Shown: positions 9,152 to 19,901 of the stretch, in pieces
How positions within the stretch are numbered: the stretch's first letter is position 1
Layout: each line of letters begins with the position of its first letter
The notes under the pieces: generated by a model
Database searches by the model: none
Told to the model about the DNA's origin: nothing
Seen by the model: only the letters and a program-made list of their open reading frames with translations
Program-made: the position numbers and the translations under genes
Origin: Sugiyamaella lignohabitans
Taxonomy: Eukaryota > Ascomycota > Dipodascomycetes > Dipodascales > Trichomonascaceae
Direction: 5' to 3'
DNA length: 64,000 nt
Assembly (NCBI RefSeq): GCF_001640025.1
Contig: NC_031672.1
Coordinates: 1,240,001 to 1,304,000 of the forward strand

Positions 9152-10254
9152 CTCTTCAATAAACACTTTCTTCTTCTTTCTTTCTGCCACACTGCCCCTG
9201 GCGGCTGGGGCTCCGCCCCAGACCCCGTGGTTCCTTCTTCACAGGAGATTTCTGGGGTTATACGCTGCCTCCGGCGGCTGGGGCTCTGCCCCAGACCCCG
9301 TAGCTCCTGCTTCGCAGGAGTTGGCTGGTACCGTCGAAAAACCGACTCGAGCGGAGCGAGAGGAGCAGCGGGGTCTGGGGCGGAGCCCCAGCCGCCGGAG
9401 GCAGACCCCTGACACCCGGGAGGTCATGCAGCTGTCGTTATCGCGGCGATTGATTTTCATGTGAAACTGGATTTGCCCGTGATACGTGGACAGCCCCTGT
9501 CGGTCGGTGCTGCAGGAGCTGCTGCTGTCAAAACACGCGACTGGTATCCCAGTTGATCGGTTTTGTCGCTCGCAGCGGCAGGAAACCTTGACCAGATCGG
9601 CTGGGAAATAATTTCGACCCCCCTGGAATTTTTTTCCCGAGAAACGCGAACCGGTGACCAGAATCGAGTGGGGAAAGTGGGATTCTGGTCCTGGTTCGGT
9701 GAGTGGGTTCTGACTCGGAATTGGGGGTTTTGGGTTTAAATTCGGGGTTTGAGATTCGGGTTTGCGTGACGGGGGGGAAGCAGGAGCAGCGAGCTGTCGA
9801 GAAACTGCAGCTGCCGCTGGTGCATAAATTCCGGTCTCGATAATTGCCTCGCTTGTTACTATATAAGACAGGGCCCATCCTGGCAGATACTGCGAGAGCC
9901 CACATTACATATCAGAACTGATATCGAATCCTGGCACGAAGCCGGAGCCAGACGAGTCTATAGATCCAGTCTCGAGTGTGTCCTCACGAATAATCAGAAG
10001 AGATTTTTCAGCAAGAGAATAAAAAATTAAGCTGAAAAATAAGTGAAAAAAAAAAGTAGCTGAAAAGCTGCAGAGAAAGAATATTGAGAGAAAAGGAGAC
10101 CATAAAAGGTCGAAATTTTTGGGCTCAAGAAATCAGATCCTGCTTTGAAATCAGTTTCAGAGTAAAGAATTGTGAGAAATCACGGGTTTGATTTGTTGAT
10201 CAGAATTAAAAAACAAAAAAAAAGTGCTGGATTATTGGATCCGTTCAGTGCACC
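9152..10254. other. Intergenic: 3' region of the hydroxylase gene and long leader/promoter of PSD1
   Basis: About 1.1 kb. The left part holds three GC-rich element arms (9194-9402). A TATATAAG box sits at 9860-9867. The last ~250 bp are A-rich with homopurine runs and probably form the PSD1 5' leader. No credible ORF is seen. Confidence 0.6.
9194..9402. repeat. GC-rich element cluster: two forward arms and one reverse arm
   Basis: Forward arms occupy 9194-9248 (degenerate: GCCCCTGGCGG, second hairpin decayed) and 9267-9320 (intact, CTCCTGC-TTC-GCAGGAG). A reverse arm occupies 9342-9402 with the CTCGAGCG-G-AGCGAG variant. The cluster starts 43 bp after the hydroxylase stop. The duplicated forward arm suggests local amplification. 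Confidence 0.95.
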
Positions 10255-12162
10255 ATGTCTACACCGTCTCCTTACCTAATAGCCAAAGTGGCTAGAAATA
10301 CAGTAGCAACCGCATCGGTTTCTGCTACTACAATCACTGCTAGAGTGTTGCGATCGTCTTACTCAACGAGTACTAATGTGGTTGCCTCGACATTTGGCGA
10401 CTCGTCACATTCTACAATGTCGGCAGCTACCCCTCTGTCAGGATCAGGCTCAAGACCATTTCCTACATATAAATACCCATTTCCATCGATCCCTCGTCCC
10501 CGTCGGAACCTGTTTTACTACTACAATCCTATGCCCTCTATTAAAAGAGGGTTAAGTAGTATTCCTGACTCGAAACCTGGTAAATTTGTTCGTCGGTCGT
10601 CGGCAATTGCCTCGCGATTCAGAAGAAATAGCAGTGGTGCTCAAGACACTCTGAACGTCTCGAACACTAATGGCATGCCGAGTTACAAGACATTTTCCAA
10701 ATTCAATACTTATGGTCGAAGATTTGCTTCGTCGGCTGCAGGCGGGGCCAAGAAAGGTGGGCCTGGTTCAATTGGTTTGGCTGCTGCTCAGTCCTGGAAA
10801 TGGTGGGCTGTTCCTGCTGTAACCAGTATTATCATCTGGACGGCCTACCGTCGTAAGAAGCAACAACAACAGCAGAGAGACGATGAAACTCAACCATTAC
10901 TAGGTCAACAGGAACATGATCATAAACCTGCTAAACCCTGGCAAGTGGCTGCTTATAGCACACTTCCCCTTAAAGCCATGTCACGATTATGGGGTAAAGT
11001 CAATGATATTACACTTCCAGTGTGGATGAGAGAACCTGGATTCAAACTATATTCATACATGTTTGGAGTGAACCTCGACGAAGTCGCTGAAGATGATCTA
11101 ACTACATACCGCAACCTTGGCGAGTTCTTTTTCCGAGAACTAAAACCCGGTGTGCGTCCAATTGATCCCGACGCTGTACTTGTCAGTCCTGCTGATGGTC
11201 AAGTATTACATTTAGGAGTGATAGATGGAGGTAAAGTCGAGCAAGTCAAAGGTATAACATACTCTTTAGACGCTTTACTTGGCGGAGGGAATTATGTCTC
11301 TGCAGCTCCTTCGCACGAAGTAGACTTTGATTTGCACGAGGAGCACGCTATTATGGAGCGTCACAAGGATTTCGCTGTTGTCAATGGCATTTCTTATACA
11401 TTAGACGATCTGATAGGAGGTGGTGGCAGTCAAACTAATGTTGAGAAGCGAACCGATCAAAAAGTCGAAGATGAAGGCGATGCCACTGTTGCGTCTGTCA
11501 ACTCGTCCACAAGTTCATTTGTGAATGTTAGTAAAGATGTTCTTGCACCAGATTTCACTCCCGAGTCTGAAAAAGAGTTATTTTTCGCGGTTATCTACCT
11601 TGCACCTGGCGACTACCACCGATTCCACTCGCCCGCCAACTGGGTTGCCGAGATTCGACGTCACTTTGTCGGTGAACTATACAGTGTAGCGCCCTATTTC
11701 CAGAGTCGGTTACAGAATCTGTTTTGTCTGAACGAACGAGTGGCATTATTAGGTCGCTGGAAGCACGGGTTCTTCAGCATGACGCCCGTTGGCGCGACCA
11801 ACGTCGGCAGTATCATCATCAACTTCGATAAGAACCTGCGAACAAACACCGTATACGAGCACCCCAACATCACGCCCAACTCGTCGTCGTCCAGCATCTC
11901 CTCACTCCCCGATATCACCAGCAGCGGCGAACAAACCGCACAACGCAAGAAAGTCAAGAAAGCGACGTGCTACGAAGCCACCTACGGCAAAGCCAGCCGT
12001 CTCCTTGGCGGATACCCTATCAGTAAGGGCGAACAAATGGGCGGATTCAACCTCGGCAGCACTGTCGTGCTAGTCTTCGAGGCCCCCAAAACGTTCCACT
12101 TCAACGTCAAAGCCGGCCAAAAAGTTAAAGTCGGCCAAGCTCTCGGCACCCTGCCATCGTAG
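10255..12162 (+). CDS. PSD1: Phosphatidylserine decarboxylase proenzyme, mitochondrial
   Basis: The enzyme makes phosphatidylethanolamine from phosphatidylserine in the inner mitochondrial membrane. The 635-residue protein has a long Ser/Thr/Arg-rich N-terminus fit for import, a membrane segment around residues 178-197 (WWAVPAVTSIIIW), and the decarboxylase domain from ~240. Family motifs seen are VSPADGQV, DYHRFHSP and the self-cleavage site LGST at residues 600-603, where Ser602 would become the pyruvoyl group. A Gly/Ser-rich insertion lies around residues 390-440. No neighbour suggests a pathway link. It converges on the MFS gene with a 204-bp gap filled by an element pair. Confidence 0.97.
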   Translation: MSTPSPYLIAKVARNTVATASVSATTITARVLRSSYSTSTNVVASTFGDSSHSTMSAATPLSGSGSRPFPTYKYPFPSIPRPRRNLFYYYNPMPSIKRGLSSIPDSKPGKFVRRSSAIASRFRRNSSGAQDTLNVSNTNGMPSYKTFSKFNTYGRRFASSAAGGAKKGGPGSIGLAAAQSWKWWAVPAVTSIIIWTAYRRKKQQQQQRDDETQPLLGQQEHDHKPAKPWQVAAYSTLPLKAMSRLWGKVNDITLPVWMREPGFKLYSYMFGVNLDEVAEDDLTTYRNLGEFFFRELKPGVRPIDPDAVLVSPADGQVLHLGVIDGGKVEQVKGITYSLDALLGGGNYVSAAPSHEVDFDLHEEHAIMERHKDFAVVNGISYTLDDLIGGGGSQTNVEKRTDQKVEDEGDATVASVNSSTSSFVNVSKDVLAPDFTPESEKELFFAVIYLAPGDYHRFHSPANWVAEIRRHFVGELYSVAPYFQSRLQNLFCLNERVALLGRWKHGFFSMTPVGATNVGSIIINFDKNLRTNTVYEHPNITPNSSSSSISSLPDITSSGEQTAQRKKVKKATCYEATYGKASRLLGGYPISKGEQMGGFNLGSTVVLVFEAPKTFHFNVKAGQKVKVGQALGTLPS

Positions 12163-12200
12163 ATCTCTGAAATGTACAAACTCTACTCCAACCACCACTT

Positions 12201-12361
12201 GCCTCCGGCGGCTGGGGCTCCGCCCCAGACCCCGTGGCTCCTGCTTCGCAGGAGTTGCTGGTCCATATCGGATATTAAATTAAATACAGAACCCCGACGC
12301 CCGACTCGAGCGAAGCGAGAGGAGCAGTGGGGTCTGGGGCGCAGCCCCAGCCGCCGGAGGC
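12201..12361. repeat. Inverted pair of GC-rich elements between convergent PSD1 and MFS genes
   Basis: The forward arm (12201-12254) begins 39 bp after the PSD1 stop, and the reverse arm (12298-12361) ends 5 bp from the MFS stop codon. The arms differ in the second hairpin: CTCCTGC-TTC-GCAGGAG on the left and the CTCGAGCGAAGCGAG type on the right. Confidence 0.96.
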
Positions 12362-12366
12362 AGACC

Positions 12367-13890
12367 CTACTTCGACGGATGGAACCTGATAACTACGATC
12401 CAGGTCGCCAACATCAGCCCGAGAAGCACCACCTCGAACGGGCCGAGCACACGGGGCCCGAATTTGTTGGCCACGACACCGTTGATGAAGGGCGGAATGG
12501 CCGCTCCGGCGCCTCCTATAGCCACACAGAACCCGACTCCGCTGACGTGGAGTCGGACAGGCAGCTTTTTCATGGCAGCGACCACGATTGTCGGGAATAG
12601 CGGGCCGATGGCAACCCCAAAGAGTCCGGCGAATACAGCTGAAAGGACGAGAACAGGCACTAGCCAGATGATGAGCAGGAATCCGATACTGGCCGAAAGA
12701 AACCCGAGCACGAAATAGTCTTCTGCTCCGTAATGGCCTATGAGGAAACCTATAATCATCCGGCCAATGGTGAGTCCTGCCCAGAACCCGGTCGTCACAT
12801 ATCCCATCTTCTTCTCGATACCATGACGCACCTTGATCATGAACGTGGATATCCAGCCTCCAAATGCGACCTCGGCTCCTACGTAAAGGAAAAGGACAGC
12901 GGACAGCAGCCATACAAGTTGGTTGGTCAACACCTCTTTCATCATCGAGGTCGATTTATTTTTCGACGCATCCTGCTCGTTATTATTGCCAGATTGATTC
13001 TGGGCTTTGTCAGTTTGTAAAATGCTATCGGTGGTCATGGTCTCAATACTGGCCAGTTCCTTATCACTGTTATCAATTTTCTCTCTATAATGGGCACCAG
13101 TGTCTCCCCAGAATGCTATGCTACTGAATACTACCGAGATCACACTCATCCCGATCATTAGGAAATAGCAGTAGTTCCATTTGACCCCACTGCCAATAAT
13201 TCCTGTAAAACTGGCTGGACAGATAATACCTCCTAAACCGTAAAACCCGTGAAGAAGACCCAGGATCTGGTTGGCATGGTCCAACCCACCCATCCATGAG
13301 TTTAATGCTGATTCTAAACACCCGTTGCCAAATCCACCAATACCATATGCTATAACGAAAACTGGATACGGTGGTGCTGTACAGGCTATAATATAACAAA
13401 TCAACTGGCAGATGGTGCCCATTGTACACACTCCCCACCTGCCAAACATTCTGTGAAGCTTGTCACTCAAAAGTGCTGCCACTCCGTATCCTGTGAACGG
13501 AGTTAGAAATGCTATTGATACAACCAGGTAGTCTATCTTATAATGCTGTTCTAAACTGGGTAGTAACACTCCTATCGACGAGTCTGCCATGCCAAATACG
13601 ATAAATCCATAGTATCCAGCAATGAGTTTGATCAGATTGCGTTTTGGATAGTTCCAGTCGTCTGGTCTATTTTCGTTTTCATTTTCATTTTCATTTTCAG
13701 TTTCGTATCTCGTTTCATATCTCGATTCATCTCCTGTTTTCATTTGACTCTCTCGTCCCAGTTGCTTGTTGTCGAAATTTTCAGTCTGATCCGGCATGTG
13801 ATTATGAGCCTCGATCCTGTCTATTTTTGCAGTTTGCTCGCCAGCTGGTACCGCAGCTGTTGCCAACTCATCTGGCCAAACCACTCCCAT
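12367..13890 (-). CDS. Major facilitator superfamily transporter (Bsc6/fucose-permease-like)
   Basis: A 507-residue polytopic membrane protein with about 12 hydrophobic segments and a central cytosolic loop rich in Asn/Asp/Ser (about residues 275-315). The N-terminal ~85 residues are hydrophilic and hold an (Asn-Glu)n run coded by an ATTTTC hexamer repeat. Sequences such as GYGVAALLSDKLHRMFGR correspond to the MFS loop 2-3 signature. The start at 13890 is the first ATG; an apparent upstream extension would begin with TTG. A TATATAAA box lies 90 bp upstream. It resembles fungal transporters annotated as Bsc6-like, whose substrate is not known. Confidence 0.85.
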   Translation of the reverse strand: MGVVWPDELATAAVPAGEQTAKIDRIEAHNHMPDQTENFDNKQLGRESQMKTGDESRYETRYETENENENENENRPDDWNYPKRNLIKLIAGYYGFIVFGMADSSIGVLLPSLEQHYKIDYLVVSIAFLTPFTGYGVAALLSDKLHRMFGRWGVCTMGTICQLICYIIACTAPPYPVFVIAYGIGGFGNGCLESALNSWMGGLDHANQILGLLHGFYGLGGIICPASFTGIIGSGVKWNYCYFLMIGMSVISVVFSSIAFWGDTGAHYREKIDNSDKELASIETMTTDSILQTDKAQNQSGNNNEQDASKNKSTSMMKEVLTNQLVWLLSAVLFLYVGAEVAFGGWISTFMIKVRHGIEKKMGYVTTGFWAGLTIGRMIIGFLIGHYGAEDYFVLGFLSASIGFLLIIWLVPVLVLSAVFAGLFGVAIGPLFPTIVVAAMKKLPVRLHVSGVGFCVAIGGAGAAIPPFINGVVANKFGPRVLGPFEVVLLGLMLATWIVVIRFHPSK

Positions 13891-13979
13891 GATCCTCACT
13901 ACTAGCTCTATCAATATCTTTTTAGTACTTTTTCTGAGATGCTCGAGGTGCTACTTCATTAGTGTCGGAGATCGTGCCG

Positions 13980-13987
13980 TTTATATA
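13980..13987 (-). promoter_or_regulatory. TATA box of the MFS gene
   Basis: TATATAAA on the − strand, 90-97 bp before the ATG at 13890. Confidence 0.5.
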
Positions 13988-14371
13988 CAAGTCTTGATCG
14001 GACCCAATTTCCGATCTGTCTGTAGTAACATTACGAGGCCCTTACATAATTAGATTGACGCGCATGGCATCTTGCATTTTACAACGTTCATGCGTATGTG
14101 GGGGTTTGCAGGGGTCCACAGTCATAAATGATTCACTGATAAGCATGTCACTCATCGCGGCTAAGTCAATCCCCCCCTCTCGGGCTCTATCCGGATCCTA
14201 TCAATTCTCTTTCTTTAATACAGAACTAAGTTTAGAAGATTTCGGGGCCATTGACACTCGGTTCTGTGCTCTGTAACTGCCCAATAACTATTAAAGTTTG
14301 CCAAGAGGGGCACCCTCAGCTGCTATCGGGTATTGTCGGTAACAAGGAACCCTGGCCGTGATCCGGTCTCT

Positions 14372-14654
14372 GCCTCCGGCGGCCGGGCTCCGCCCGGACC
14401 CGTTGCTCCTCTCGCTTCGCTCGAGTCGTTTTCGGGGGGTGAGGGCATCGCACAGGTGAGCGAGGTCCAAATGTATCTCCTCTGAGGGGCACTTGTCCAT
14501 AGTCTCAAATCAGTCTCCGAGACCTGGTTCACGAGCTGTGAGCTCAATTCCCTCGCAAAGGGAACCAAACCCCCCTCGCGGCCCACCGCCCAACGCCCGA
14601 CTCGAGCGCAGCAAGAGGAGCTACGGGTCCGGGCAGAGCCCGGCTGCCGGAGGC
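14372..14654. repeat. Inverted pair of GC-rich elements, divergent CCGGGC variant
   Basis: Forward arm 14372-14428 and reverse arm 14594-14654. Both arms carry CCGGGC/GCCCGG instead of CTGGGGC/GCCCCAG in the large hairpin, so the stem is kept although its sequence changed, and both arms changed together. The reverse arm ends 82 bp from the APC1 stop and is in sense orientation for APC1. Confidence 0.93.
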
Positions 14655-14735
14655 AGATCTAGGCCCGAGACTCCCCGGCGGGGGTCTCCAGTGAGTAGGG
14701 TACATTAATTCGTTACAAGATTTCATTATTCGTTA

Positions 14736-17700
14736 CTATTTAGTGGATATAGCCTCGCGGGTCTTCCAGAGGAGGAGTTTGACGTCGTCGATAACCGACT
14801 TTGAGAGGATCTTGACGTCGGAATCGCCAGCCCATTTGTCGTCAAATGCAAAGAGCAGTCGAAGATTCCACAGGTCATCGACTGACAGCGGTGATTTGGC
14901 CATTGACTCCAGTGTCAGTTTGAGGTCGACTGCTGTGGACCGCAGTTTGTCATCAATTGGTTCGGTTGATACCAGCACGTTCTTCTGAAGTTTATCTAAG
15001 GTGGACACTGATGACAGGTTGCTGAGCAGCTGGTTCATGCCCTTGCTAGCTTTGACCCCGTGGGGGTTTCCAATCAGCGCTTCAAGAGTGGCTGAGAAGT
15101 TCGACGAATTGCCAGAATTAGTGACCATTTTGTCGCGGACAAATAGAGTACGACTGTTGATGAATGCTTTTGCTAGTGGACTGTTTTCATCGGTGAGGTC
15201 GATATTGACTTGGAAGTATTTACTGTTGTTGGTGGATATGGCCATTATTTCGTCAAGAGGAGGGAGAAGACATGGTGCCTTGCGATGAACAATCTGGTGG
15301 TTTTTGAGCCGGATCACCACGTCAATGCTCACGGGTGCTTTAGAAGTGTCGTTTCGGACTACTAAACATCTAGGTTCAGCTGCTAGCACCCAGAAATGTC
15401 GAAGTGCTTGCAAGTGAGACCTGCTGTCTACTAGATGAGTGGGCAGTAATGGATAGAATGAAACGACTAAACATGCGATAGCAAGGTTGGAATTGGATAA
15501 TGAATATTGACCACCTCCGAGAAACAACAGTCCCATTGCCATTTCATTGGCCATATTACTTCCAAATGTGACTTCTTTTGAAACACGGCCATATTGCCTA
15601 CGCAATCGTCTCAACACATCCAGATCTCCTGTACCAGCCATTACCGATGCCAGTGCAAGAGACACTACTCCCTGACAATTCATCAGACACTGTCGGGTGA
15701 CGAGACCGTCATGCTTGCTATGAGCAGATAACCCAGACAGTCGTATGAACTGGTCAAAATACCAGATGAGTGTTTCCTTTGCCTGGGTATCTGCAGTAGA
15801 TACGTATTTTAGACCCATCGCAAGACACAGTCCAGCAATCATATTATAATAGACCATCTGATCGCCATCGAGATGGCTAATATCTTCCAAATTAGACTTG
15901 ACTAGAATCTTTGGTATAGCACTATCGACCCAGTTTTTATCCTGTCCGATTGAGTCCCACAGAATTAGACTCTTTGTAAGGGTTCGAAGTAGAATGAAAT
16001 CTGGTCGAATATAAGTCAATCTCTGTTCTGTCTCTGGAATGCTTATTTTTTCCGCAACTGATTTGTTATTTGTTTTCAGGAACATGAACAACAGTGCCAT
16101 TAGTGCACCTGGAACTGATCTGTCGAAATTTTGGGTCCTCTGAATATCGCTGGTTTTTACAGCCATCTCCAAAAGCCTTTCAACCGCCTGCACATCCGAC
16201 AAGCCCTTCAAATCGTTTCCTTTGCCAATATTAATAAATCCAAGAGATATGCCTGCTGCAAGACAGTAACCCTCATCCTTTTCAACACTTTGCTGGGTGA
16301 TAGCACTAGTGTCTACTTCTGAAAGCAGAATCTCAGACATCCGACGGTGCTGACTATTGCAATAAAGAAGTCCCACACCAATTAATCCGGAACTTTGCAC
16401 AAGTGTAGAAACATTTAGATCACTAGAGCCCATTGGTAGCAATGCCGCCACATGGACAGAAAGTACTTTGGTAAGCTTGATATCACAAGATCCCATTTGA
16501 CTGGCAGCCATACCTATCAGTAGGGCAATACTAGTGGGGATATGCTTGGGTCCCAAATAATTGTAGATATGCCATTCCTTCAACTTTGTTAAATGACCGT
16601 TAAGACCCAGTCCCAATAAAAATCCTGCATGTTGCGAGTTCAGACTTGGTGGTCTATTGAATACAATCCAGCTCCCACTGATATGATTGTATTCGGTGGA
16701 AATGCTTAATCCTGCTGATACTCCGTTGTGAAAATGTGCCCATGCAAGATTTTCTTCTTGAAGAAACGACTTTGGCGTCAGTATTGTCACGTTTGAAGGA
16801 CGAATAACCACATTAAAGTTTAGTCTGGGAATGAGATACTTTTCTGTAGCCAGAGGGCGTCGGGACGAATAGAACAACGCTGCCCGTCCAAATGGAATAG
16901 CATATGTTCTTAATGCTGTTGCTTTAAATAATGCTTGCTGTTTTGCTAGCCAGTCATTTTCATTAGAGTCAGGTGGTTGAACCAATGTTGCAGTATGACC
17001 TCGGGATGATTGCAGCAATTTAGACACTTCATAGAATCTCTTGTCTTCAGAAAATATGAGTCTAGATATAGCAATTCTATCTGCCTCTGATTGACCATCC
17101 CACGCTCCAATACCCTCATGTTCACCAACATTCTGCGTGATAGTCTTTATTTCCTGTGGTTGAGTTTCCTTTGTAGAGTGGTAGCTTACGGGTTTTTCTA
17201 GCCCATTCAATGTTGATAAAAGGTCGTTTCGTTGCAATAGCATAAACGTATTGACATCTCCCTGACTGTTTATATCATCTTTTAAGCATGCAATGATCTC
17301 TAAGATTGGAATCCGAACACCTTCTGGATACGAATCCAGATCGCTGTGGCGAAGCCCAAGTTCCAGAATATGCTTTAACACACTGCTTACTGTGGCTTCT
17401 GGCTCGTTCATAGAGGAGAAGAGATCGATCATTTTATTAATTCGTGGGATAATCAGATGCTGTTTCGACTTGCTTCCAATTATATCGTCGAAAGTCAGAA
17501 ACTGAATAGCAGGTGGGAACAGATATCCTAAAAGGGTTTGAAAGATATTTGGCGGGTCATCTAGAGGCTGTTGAATTTGAATAGTTATCGCCGAGTCTGT
17601 TGGTTAGAATATATGCAAAATAAACGACAACAATAAAACTAAACTTACCAGTTATGCTTTTAAACGAAGGTGTTTCATAATAAGATACCCAGGCTGACGA

Positions 17701-19608
17701 CCAACCAGCTGATTCTACTATTGCTGATATTAGCAGCCCTAATCGATCAACTTGATTTCGCGCGTTAACATCAAGTTTAAATTCTTCTCGAATAATATGC
17801 AGGCATAATATAATATGTGGACGTACTTCTGAAAAATCAAACTCAGATCCTGTTTCTGAATTTCTCACCTGATATGCTGTTGATATTACCGACGCCAACA
17901 GCCTTTGATTTTGGCCATCTCTCAGACCAGCCAATTGTGGCCATATATGAGATTTATCTCCACCTAATTTAGACACACCAGTACTGTCCGGTCTATAGTC
18001 TGATTTGAAATTCACCAAACAACACATTACAGTTGCCATAAAGGAATACCATTCATTATCATCTGTAAGCGTCTTTAAAGAGCATGAGCTCAACCATAGA
18101 AATCGAAAAAACGAGTAGCTAACGGAATCCAATATAAGACTCAGTCCATTAAGACATCTCTTTGTTAGTTCTTCTTTTGGCTCAAAAGTAAGGAAACACT
18201 CGCGATATGCGTTATCCAAAGTTTGAACTTTTATCACATTACCATTGCTTGAAACTAAACGACTAATATCCGGCCAATGATTAGGAGTCATTAGAGGTAC
18301 GGATTTTATACTCAGCAGAGGATTGTAAAGATATAACTGGTCCTTGGGACTAAGTATTACAAGCAGCACCTCGCCGTTAGTTTCTGATTTTATCGTGGTA
18401 ATATCTTTTGCTTCTAGAACGCTGGTGCCTTCAATATTGGGAATGCCGATGGGACCATTAGATCTCCTAAAAGAGTAGTTTACCACCCTAGAGTCTTTTT
18501 TGTTTAGTATAGACACAACCTCAATATTGTCTTCTTCGTATAATACATTTTCAATTTTAATCATATTCCTCGGTGCGTTAATGTCAAAGGATGTGATTTT
18601 GGTAAGAACAATCTCCTTTCGTAAGTTTGTTGCTTCCAGTGGATAGCTTTGTGAGTCTTGTGATTCGAGTTTGCTGGGATCAAGACTGGTTCTTCTGTCA
18701 GCTGCAACTGGCGGTACCTCTAATCGAGACATTGATGATCTATCTGTCGATATGGGAGATGAAATAGACTCACGAAGTCGATCTTGTTCACTGTGTGGAT
18801 GTTTTGTGTCGTCAGTCATTCCATGGTGAAAACTTGCCGACTTCCTCTTTAGCGAGCTCCTTCGCCTTGCAACTGTGCCAGAAGTAGTTCCGATAGCTGA
18901 TCTTGACTTAGCCCTGGTTAGATGCCGAATGTGGTATATAATTAATGACGACAACGTATGCTCATTACCCGGTATGAAAGTGACACAAATAGAAGACGAG
19001 TTAGACGTAGGCGCAAAATGCATCAACTCTTCATCTGGAGAAATGGCTGAAATAGACGACGAGATGACCAAACCAAAATCGAGGATCGGATCTGTCATGG
19101 CAAAAAACTTGGGCACTGAAGGGTCGGTTTGACGACTACTTGTCAACAAACTGGAAGATGGTAGACCGGTCAATGGTTCCATCTCTCTCTCTAGAATCAA
19201 TCCTCTTTCGAATGGAAATACCTTGCTGACCGTAAAAGGCATACTTCGCGAATGTGAAATTCCATCTTTCTGATAGATATGTACCGTGTCTGCCAAAAAT
19301 ATGACTGCTGATCTCGAATCATCTTTTCCACTCGAATCATCTGATTGAACAGTACTTTCTGAGGCCGGTTCGTTCGTGCGGAACGTGGCAAACCCAGCTG
19401 CTCGAACGAAACCCTTTCCATGATAGGAGAACTTGCGGATAATGATACCTCGACGAATCCAGTAGACACTCGTTCGGTCATTATCTATATGAAGTTGCTC
19501 TGAAGAAACAGGAGACGGCAGTCCCGAATTATCATTCTCCAAACAGAATTTAGTTCCCAGAAGTGAAACAGCATCCAATCCTGTTGACGGTATAGACAAG
19601 ACCGCCAT
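14736..19608 (-). CDS. APC1: Anaphase-promoting complex subunit 1
   Basis: Scaffold of the APC/C ubiquitin ligase, which targets cyclin B and securin. Two exons: complement(join(14736..17596,17649..19608)), 1606 residues. The 52-nt intron has donor GTAAGT and ends TTCTAACCAACAG. The join makes codon GAC and leaves the frame open, linking the N-terminal WD40-like half (exon 1) to the half with the proteasome/cyclosome (PC) repeats, visible as GLGLNGHL, IGMAASQMG and SSGLIGVGLLY (about residues 960-1330). The ATG at 19608 is the only reasonable start. CACGTG lies 87 bp upstream. APC2 lies 5 kb away. Confidence 0.9.
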
Positions 19609-19694
19609 AATACTCGGTTGTATGGTGGATCAAATCGTATTGTTTACATCCTGCAAATGCATGTTATACATTATCGAGAATCAGAAATATCGGT

Positions 19695-19700
19695 CACGTG
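19695..19700. promoter_or_regulatory. CACGTG box upstream of APC1
   Basis: TCACGTGA, a Cbf1/bHLH-type E-box, 87-92 bp before the APC1 start codon. Function is inferred. Confidence 0.35.
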
Positions 19701-19901
19701 ATTTGGCCGGATATCTGATATACTTCGTGTGGAAAATATTCTTTTCTTTCTTATCCATTTCTTCTGTTACTGAAAGAGATAAAGTTCATATCTCATTAGA
19801 ATGTGACTGAGTAAATACAGATCACGCCAGAGATGCCATAGTTTATAATAAATCCCATACTATTATGCTATCCTTTATATATATATACATGAGAATGCTT
19901 T

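Larger units (their letters stand above)
13891..14735. other. Intergenic between the MFS gene 5' end and the APC1 3' end
   Basis: About 845 bp. It contains the MFS promoter (TATATAAA in − orientation at 13980-13987) and a widely spaced element pair (14372-14654). No protein-coding ORF is supported. Confidence 0.6.

Noticed and set aside
13891..13914. Upstream extension of the MFS frame
   Set aside because: Starts with TTG; the first ATG is at 13890.
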